Shown here piece after piece: positions 6,773-10,158 of a stretch of 10,158 nucleotides of DNA. The translations under genes and the position numbers were made by a program. The notes below the pieces were generated by a model. It ran no database searches. It was given only the letters and a program-made list of their open reading frames with translations, and had not been told where the DNA came from. The stretch is from assembly GCA_016219145.1 (NCBI GenBank), contig JACRCG010000030.1, positions 1-10,158 on the forward strand, read 5' to 3'. The stretch is from Deltaproteobacteria bacterium (GTDB taxonomy: Bacteria > Desulfobacterota > Desulfuromonadia > Geobacterales > Pseudopelobacteraceae). Numbering within the stretch: the stretch's first letter is position 1; the number at the start of each line of letters is the position of its first letter.

Positions 6773-7199
6773 ACTTCTCGTATTGATCGCAGTAGCGGTC
6801 ATGTCATGCGTTTTATACGCTTGTGCTAATACCAGCAGCCTGGTGAGAATACATCCAGAGTCTCTGAAGGGTATAACGCTCTGTAGTGAGTGTCACTCCG
6901 ATCAAATTGGTGCAATGAATCATCAGGCGGTCGATTTTTTCAGAAAACATGGACTGTATGCCGGTAATTCCCGTCAGGTCTGTAGTGCATGTCATCAGGA
7001 GTCATACTGCGCCGACTGTCACGCAAAGAAAGAGGAGATCAAACCAAGCGCCAAATTTGCAGACTCTCCTGAACGTTTTTTGCTGCACCGTGGTGACTAT
7101 CTGAGCAAGCACAAGATAGACGGCAGGGCGAACCCGGCCTCGTGCGTCAAGTGTCATGGCCGCCAGAACAATGAGAGGTGTGCGTCATGTCACAAATAA
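6762..7199 (+). CDS. Pentaheme c-type cytochrome lipoprotein
   Basis: This is a 145-residue protein with five CXXCH heme-attachment motifs: C41-S-E-C-H45, C74-S-A-C-H78, C83-A-D-C-H87, C128-V-K-C-H132 and C140-A-S-C-H144. Apart from these there are exactly five other histidines (H31, H54, H63, H109, H117), enough to give every heme a second histidine ligand, as expected of electron-transfer hemes. The N-terminus is a lipoprotein signal with a hydrophobic stretch ending in L-Y-A-C21 (C16 in V-M-S-C is an alternative), placing it on a membrane, probably the outer membrane. The start is GTG at 6762, inside the end of the barrel gene (11-nt overlap), with GGGGAG 5 nt upstream; starting further upstream would place the signal peptide internally. 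It likely feeds electrons into or through the barrel. Its end overlaps the octaheme gene by 13 nt. Confidence 0.92.
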   Translation: MKNKLLVLIAVAVMSCVLYACANTSSLVRIHPESLKGITLCSECHSDQIGAMNHQAVDFFRKHGLYAGNSRQVCSACHQESYCADCHAKKEEIKPSAKFADSPERFLLHRGDYLSKHKIDGRANPASCVKCHGRQNNERCASCHK

Positions 7200-7930
7200 A
7201 ACTTTTCCCAGTTTTTATCTTCGCCCTGGCCCTGGCCGGATGCGGCAACGCAAACCCTCAGGCCGTCTTCAGCCCTGACGGCGGTGGCCATCCGACCGGG
7301 TGGACAACAGCTCACAAGGTGAGCGCAAAGGCAAACCTTGAATCATGCCTGGACTGTCACGGACAAAATCTTGACGGCGGAATTTCAAAAATCTCCTGTA
7401 CTGCCTGTCACCTGGGCAGCACACAATCGGTGCATCCACTGCAATGGGCTCAATACGCCTACGCCCGCCACAAATCCTACGTTGAAGCCAACGGCACAGC
7501 CTCCTGTGTGGTCTGTCACGGAGCAGGGCTGGCCGGTGTTGTCGGCAGCAGTCCGGCCTGTGCGACGGCATGCCACCTTGGCGGAGTATATTCAAAGCAC
7601 CCGGCTCTCTGGACCCAATATTCGAGCCATTCCAATTATATGAAGGGCATGGCCTACAATGCGGCCAGCTGCAGCACGGCCGCCTGCCACGGCCTGGATT
7701 CCAAAGGAGTGTTTCTAAGCGGACCGTCCTGCTTCAGCTGTCATCCGGCCGATCCGGCCGTTCTGGCACCGGTGCCGGACAAGCATCCGCATAATCTGGT
7801 AAACAGCAGTGGTCACTTTGTCCATAAGCAGTATTTAATTTCCAACAGCGTTGCATCCTGTAACACGAACATCTGTCATGGAAGTGGTGGCCCCGGACCA
7901 TCCTGTCTGACAGCCGGCTGCCATATTTAG
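7187..7930 (+). CDS. Octaheme c-type cytochrome lipoprotein with CX2CH, CX3CH and CX4CH motifs
   Basis: This is a 247-residue protein with a lipoprotein signal (K5, hydrophobic 6-17, lipobox A-L-A-G-C19). Eight heme motifs are visible: CX2CH at 54-58, 71-75, 107-111 and 182-186; CX3CH at 125-130; CX4CH at 162-168, 225-231 and 240-246. The mixed CXXXXCH/CXXCH arrangement matches what is described for a Geobacter family (TIGR01904), and CX4CH hemes are known in cytochromes c3. The chain is four tandem diheme units, each led by H-P and a second histidine. The start is ATG at 7187, preceded at 6 nt by AGAGGTG, and overlaps the pentaheme gene by 13 nt; a GTG three codons earlier lacks a ribosome binding site. 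As the partner of the barrel and pentaheme, it is probably the outward-facing cytochrome of the conduit, which is inference. Function of the CX3CH site as a real heme site is likely but unproven. Confidence 0.9.
   Translation: MSQIKLFPVFIFALALAGCGNANPQAVFSPDGGGHPTGWTTAHKVSAKANLESCLDCHGQNLDGGISKISCTACHLGSTQSVHPLQWAQYAYARHKSYVEANGTASCVVCHGAGLAGVVGSSPACATACHLGGVYSKHPALWTQYSSHSNYMKGMAYNAASCSTAACHGLDSKGVFLSGPSCFSCHPADPAVLAPVPDKHPHNLVNSSGHFVHKQYLISNSVASCNTNICHGSGGPGPSCLTAGCHI
7289..7927 (+). repeat. Four tandem diheme repeats within the octaheme cytochrome
   Basis: Units cover residues 35-75, 83-130, 138-186 and 200-246 (nt 7289-7411, 7433-7576, 7598-7744, 7784-7927). Each begins H-P, has a second histidine 8-12 residues later (H43, H95, H148, H210), then a first heme motif preceded by (A/E)-S, then G and a short glycine-rich loop, then a second heme motif. 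Motif spacings per unit are 2/2, 2/3, 4/2 and 4/4. Unit 4 is the most divergent. The pattern points to duplication of an ancestral diheme module with two distal histidines per unit. Confidence 0.8.
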
Positions 7931-7941
7931 GGAATCCACTC

Positions 7942-7956
7942 GCGGCTGAAAGCCGC
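7942..7956 (+). other. Small hairpin in the gap before the FN3 lipoprotein gene
   Basis: GCGGCT (7942-7947) and AGCCGC (7951-7956) pair perfectly around GAA. It lies 11 nt after the octaheme stop and 25 nt before the next start. There is no T-tract, so it is not a normal terminator. It may stabilise the upstream message or tune expression between the conduit and the lipoprotein gene. Confidence 0.4.
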
Positions 7957-7981
7957 TCCTTGTGTAGGGAAGGAGAAGTTC

Positions 7982-9796
7982 ATGAGTACAGCCTTGCAGA
8001 GGTTTTTTGCCTGGTCGGCAGTAGCTTGCCTGACTATTGTCGCTGCTGCATGTGGCGGCGGTGGAGGTGGTGGAGGTGGCGGCGTGGCGGGATCAACGAC
8101 AAGCATGTCCGTCACCGCACTGAAAGGTCCCATTCAAGGGGCCTTGATTCAGGTGTTCCAATTGCTGCCGGACGGCAGGGCGGGCAATCTGCTCGGGTCT
8201 GGAACATCCGACGGAAGTGGGACCTGTTCGTTTCAAATCCCGACAGTAATGGCTGGTGGGCCGGTGCTTGTGAAAGTGACCGGGCAGGCGAACAGCAGTT
8301 ACGTAAGTGAAACTACCGGCGGAAGTGTCCCTTTTATCGCGCTTGAATCCTTTAGCGCAGTGACTGAATCGGTTGCCCCCGGGCAGAAAATTGTCGTCAG
8401 CCCCTTGACCGACGCAGCCTGCCAGAAACTGCAGCAGATATTGACCGTCAATCCCGCTCTGGCAACCGGAGACAGAATTGCCGGGGCTATTATCGAAGCC
8501 AACAAACGTATCGCCACGCTGATGAATGTCGGCAACATTCTGTCCGATCCCGCCGGCAGTACCTCCTATCAGTCCGCTCTGTACATAATTGATCAGATGA
8601 TCGTTACTCAGGGCGCCCAGGCAAATACCCTCACATTCATGAATCTTATCAACCAGGCTTATGCGGATGTTACAAAGCCGTCCTACCAGACTTTTCAACA
8701 ATCACTGGCCCTGGCGGCGGCAAAGGTAGCAATTGCCAGGCCGACTCTCTCCACTGCCGTACAGGCGATAGCAGCCGGTGTGACCAATCCCGCTCCTGAA
8801 CCTGACTGGACTGACATTCAGCCCCCTACAGCGCCGTCCGGCCTGACCGCCTCAACAGCTGCGGTGACTGCGAACACGAGCTCGGTTCAACTGGCCTGGA
8901 CCGCTTCTACCGACAACAAATCCGTAACCGGGTATGATATTTACCGTGACGGCAGCAAAATAGCCACGGTGACGTTGCCGGCCTATACAGACCCTTCTTT
9001 GGCCAACAATGCCACCTATACCTATTTCGTCATGGCATTTGATACGGCCGGCAACCGTTCCGTTGCCAGCAACCAGCTTCTGGTGCCGCTTGGCTTGACG
9101 CCGGTTGACAGCACTCCGCCGACCGCACCGCCAAACCTGTCGGCCTCCACCTTTGCAATCAATTCCACTACGGCTTCCGTTGTCCTGATGTGGGCTCCGT
9201 CAACCGACAATAAAGCGGTTGCCGGATACGATGTCTTCCGGGACGGCATCAAGATAGCTTCCGTAGCTATGCCGGGCTACACCGATCCGCTGGTTTCAAT
9301 CGGTACGGCCTATTCCTATTACATCGTCGCGTTTGACGGAGCTGGAAATCGATCATCTTCAAGCAGTCAACTCTCCGTTACGCCGAACCAGCCTTCACTG
9401 GGGGTAACTGTAAACGGACAGCTTTCCCCCGGCATCATCGGACTGCCGCAGCAGGATGTTTTGATGCCGACAGCGCCATCTGGTCTTTCGGCCTCGACCT
9501 TCGCCCAGACCGCAACCACCAGTTCGATAGTGCTCTCCTGGAACCCGGCAACCGACAATACCGCAGTGACAGGCTACGAGGTTTATCGCAACGGCGTCAG
9601 GATTGCCACAGTGACACTGCCCGGCTACACAGATCCTTCAGTAACTTCCGCCGTCGCCTATACCTACTTCATCATGGCCTACGATGCGGCTGGAAACCGT
9701 TCGGTCGCAAGCAACCAATATTCTGTTACTGCGCCGGCTGCGTCGCTTTCCGTTACAGTCAGTGGCCAGCTTTCTTCATCTATTCTGGGTTTTTAG
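7982..9796 (+). CDS. Surface lipoprotein with three fibronectin type III domains
   Basis: This is a 604-residue protein. A lipoprotein signal ends V-A-A-A-C24 and is followed at once by ten glycines (25-34), a flexible tether typical of surface lipoproteins. A beta-rich segment (about 41-105) resembles a carboxypeptidase-regulatory-like or similar Ig-type domain, followed by an alpha-helical region (about 120-270) of no recognised family. Three fibronectin type III domains follow (about 281-369, 379-467, 495-585), each with P-T-A-P near the start, D-N-x-x-V-x-G-Y and A-G-N-R-S. A 17-residue motif containing V-T-V-x-G-Q-L-S follows domains 2 and 3 and ends the protein. There are no heme motifs. 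ATG 7982 has AAGGAG 6 nt upstream. It follows the octaheme gene by 51 nt and is probably in the same operon. A role in binding surfaces, polysaccharide or partner cytochromes is plausible but not shown. Confidence 0.88.
   Translation: MSTALQRFFAWSAVACLTIVAAACGGGGGGGGGGVAGSTTSMSVTALKGPIQGALIQVFQLLPDGRAGNLLGSGTSDGSGTCSFQIPTVMAGGPVLVKVTGQANSSYVSETTGGSVPFIALESFSAVTESVAPGQKIVVSPLTDAACQKLQQILTVNPALATGDRIAGAIIEANKRIATLMNVGNILSDPAGSTSYQSALYIIDQMIVTQGAQANTLTFMNLINQAYADVTKPSYQTFQQSLALAAAKVAIARPTLSTAVQAIAAGVTNPAPEPDWTDIQPPTAPSGLTASTAAVTANTSSVQLAWTASTDNKSVTGYDIYRDGSKIATVTLPAYTDPSLANNATYTYFVMAFDTAGNRSVASNQLLVPLGLTPVDSTPPTAPPNLSASTFAINSTTASVVLMWAPSTDNKAVAGYDVFRDGIKIASVAMPGYTDPLVSIGTAYSYYIVAFDGAGNRSSSSSQLSVTPNQPSLGVTVNGQLSPGIIGLPQQDVLMPTAPSGLSASTFAQTATTSSIVLSWNPATDNTAVTGYEVYRNGVRIATVTLPGYTDPSVTSAVAYTYFIMAYDAAGNRSVASNQYSVTAPAASLSVTVSGQLSSSILGF
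8822..9736 (+). repeat. Three fibronectin type III repeats in the lipoprotein
   Basis: The repeats are at 8822-9088, 9116-9382 and 9464-9736. Repeats 1 and 3 are closest to each other: both have P-T-A-P-S-G-L, I-A-T-V-T-L-P, Y-T-Y-F and R-S-V-A-S-N-Q. Repeat 2 differs (N-L-S-A-S, Y-S-Y-Y, R-S-S-S-S-S). This suggests duplication with later shuffling or recombination between the outer copies. The DNA has diverged at many third positions, so the duplication is not very recent. Confidence 0.85.
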
Positions 9797-9851
9797 CAGC
9801 AAACGCAGCTCGTTGTGTCAAGTAATAACAATCCGGATCAAAGGACAAAAT

Positions 9852-9908
9852 ATGAAGAGTGTATTTGAAAGGAGGGAGAGTCAGATCAGAATCCCCGAAA
9901 GTAATTGA
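9852..9908 (+). CDS. Possible 18-residue leader peptide
   Basis: An ATG at 9852 is preceded by AAGGA (9841-9845) at 6 nt, opens an 18-codon frame rich in charged residues (M-K-S-V-F-E-R-R-E) and ends 43 nt before the next lipoprotein gene. A second Shine-Dalgarno-like AAGGAGGG lies inside it but has no start codon at a usable distance. It could be a short leader peptide or chance; no homologue is known to me. Confidence 0.2.
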   Translation: MKSVFERRESQIRIPESN

Positions 9909-9951
9909 GCTTCTTTACAAGTATAACAAAAACAGACAGGAGGAAATCATT

Positions 9952-10158
9952 ATGATCTGTAGAAAATTTATGTACATCGTGGCACTTGCAGCATGTGCCC
10001 TGTTGCCTCTGGCAGGCTGCAGCGGTGGCGGATCTGGCCCCGCCAAGCTTACTGAAAAGGGAACTGAAGTTACAGTCAACGGAAACGTTGACTCTGGCAA
10101 ATCAACTGCCAAATCGGTCCAGCTGGCAGCCGGTGACGTGAACAGTGTAACGGCCTAC
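9952..10158 (+). CDS. Lipoprotein, 5' portion only (cut by window end)
   Basis: Sixty-nine codons are visible and the frame is still open at the last base. The N-terminus is a strong lipoprotein signal: R4-K5, hydrophobic 8-21, lipobox L-A-G-C23, then S-G-G-G-S-G as a flexible tether. The visible mature part includes E39-V-T-V-N-G-N-V46 and looks beta-rich. No heme motif appears in the seen part. AGGAGG (9938-9943) sits 8 nt before the ATG. It lies 155 nt after the FN3 lipoprotein gene in the same direction and is probably another envelope component of the cluster. Family cannot be assigned from this fragment. Confidence 0.85.
   Translation, partial: MICRKFMYIVALAACALLPLAGCSGGGSGPAKLTEKGTEVTVNGNVDSGKSTAKSVQLAAGDVNSVTAY

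Noticed and set aside
7178..7186. GTG start for the octaheme protein
   Set aside because: It gives three extra residues but would place the Shine-Dalgarno sequence over the start codon itself; ATG 7187 has correct spacing.
8093..8701. 202-codon minus-strand frame under the FN3 lipoprotein gene
   Set aside because: It has no ribosome binding site or recognisable domain, and lies wholly within a well-supported + strand gene.
8822..9736. Tandem DNA repeats or a CRISPR-like array
   Set aside because: The periodicity is about 300 bases and comes from protein-level FN3 repeats; there are no short identical repeats with spacers.

Overview
The window looks like chromosomal DNA from a Geobacter-like bacterium (Desulfuromonadales/Geobacterales, Desulfobacterota). 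This is inferred from gene content, not from a database match. The clues are a porin gene followed by two multiheme c-type lipoprotein genes, mixed CXXCH/CXXXXCH heme motifs of a kind well known in Geobacter, an FmdB/GalU pair, a short family B DNA polymerase, and a small exported protein of the TIGR04073 type.

Left part (1-4157): A C/G-tract repeat and an intrinsic terminator end an upstream unit that lies outside the window. Next come a family B DNA polymerase (133-2373, +) and a small exported TIGR04073-like protein (2460-2849, +). A strong bidirectional terminator (2887-2926) separates these from a convergent unit on the minus strand, fmdB-like then galU. That unit has a well-formed sigma70-type promoter at 4128-4157. 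This half is mostly housekeeping: DNA synthesis or repair, and UDP-glucose supply for envelope polysaccharide.

Middle gap (4158-4566): About 400 bases, AT-rich, with no convincing gene. It holds a perfect 10-bp inverted repeat (4360-4385) and a weak candidate promoter, and it probably forms the promoter/leader region of the rightward cluster.

Right part (4567-10158, all +): An envelope cluster of six genes: an exported SUMF1/FGE-fold protein lacking the catalytic cysteines; an outer-membrane beta-barrel of the porin-cytochrome conduit kind; a pentaheme c-type lipoprotein; an octaheme c-type lipoprotein built from four diheme repeats; a 604-residue lipoprotein with three fibronectin type III repeats; and the start of a further lipoprotein cut by the window end. 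The barrel, pentaheme and octaheme genes overlap each other (by 11 and 13 nt), so they look translationally coupled and likely form one complex. My reading is a trans-outer-membrane electron conduit for extracellular electron transfer, comparable in architecture to the Ext and Omb-Oma-Omc conduits of Geobacter sulfurreducens, with surface lipoproteins as possible accessory or attachment factors. The most unusual feature is the octaheme protein, in which heme-motif spacing changes from CX2CH through CX3CH to CX4CH along successive repeats. No tRNA, rRNA, CRISPR array, insertion sequence or known riboswitch was seen.
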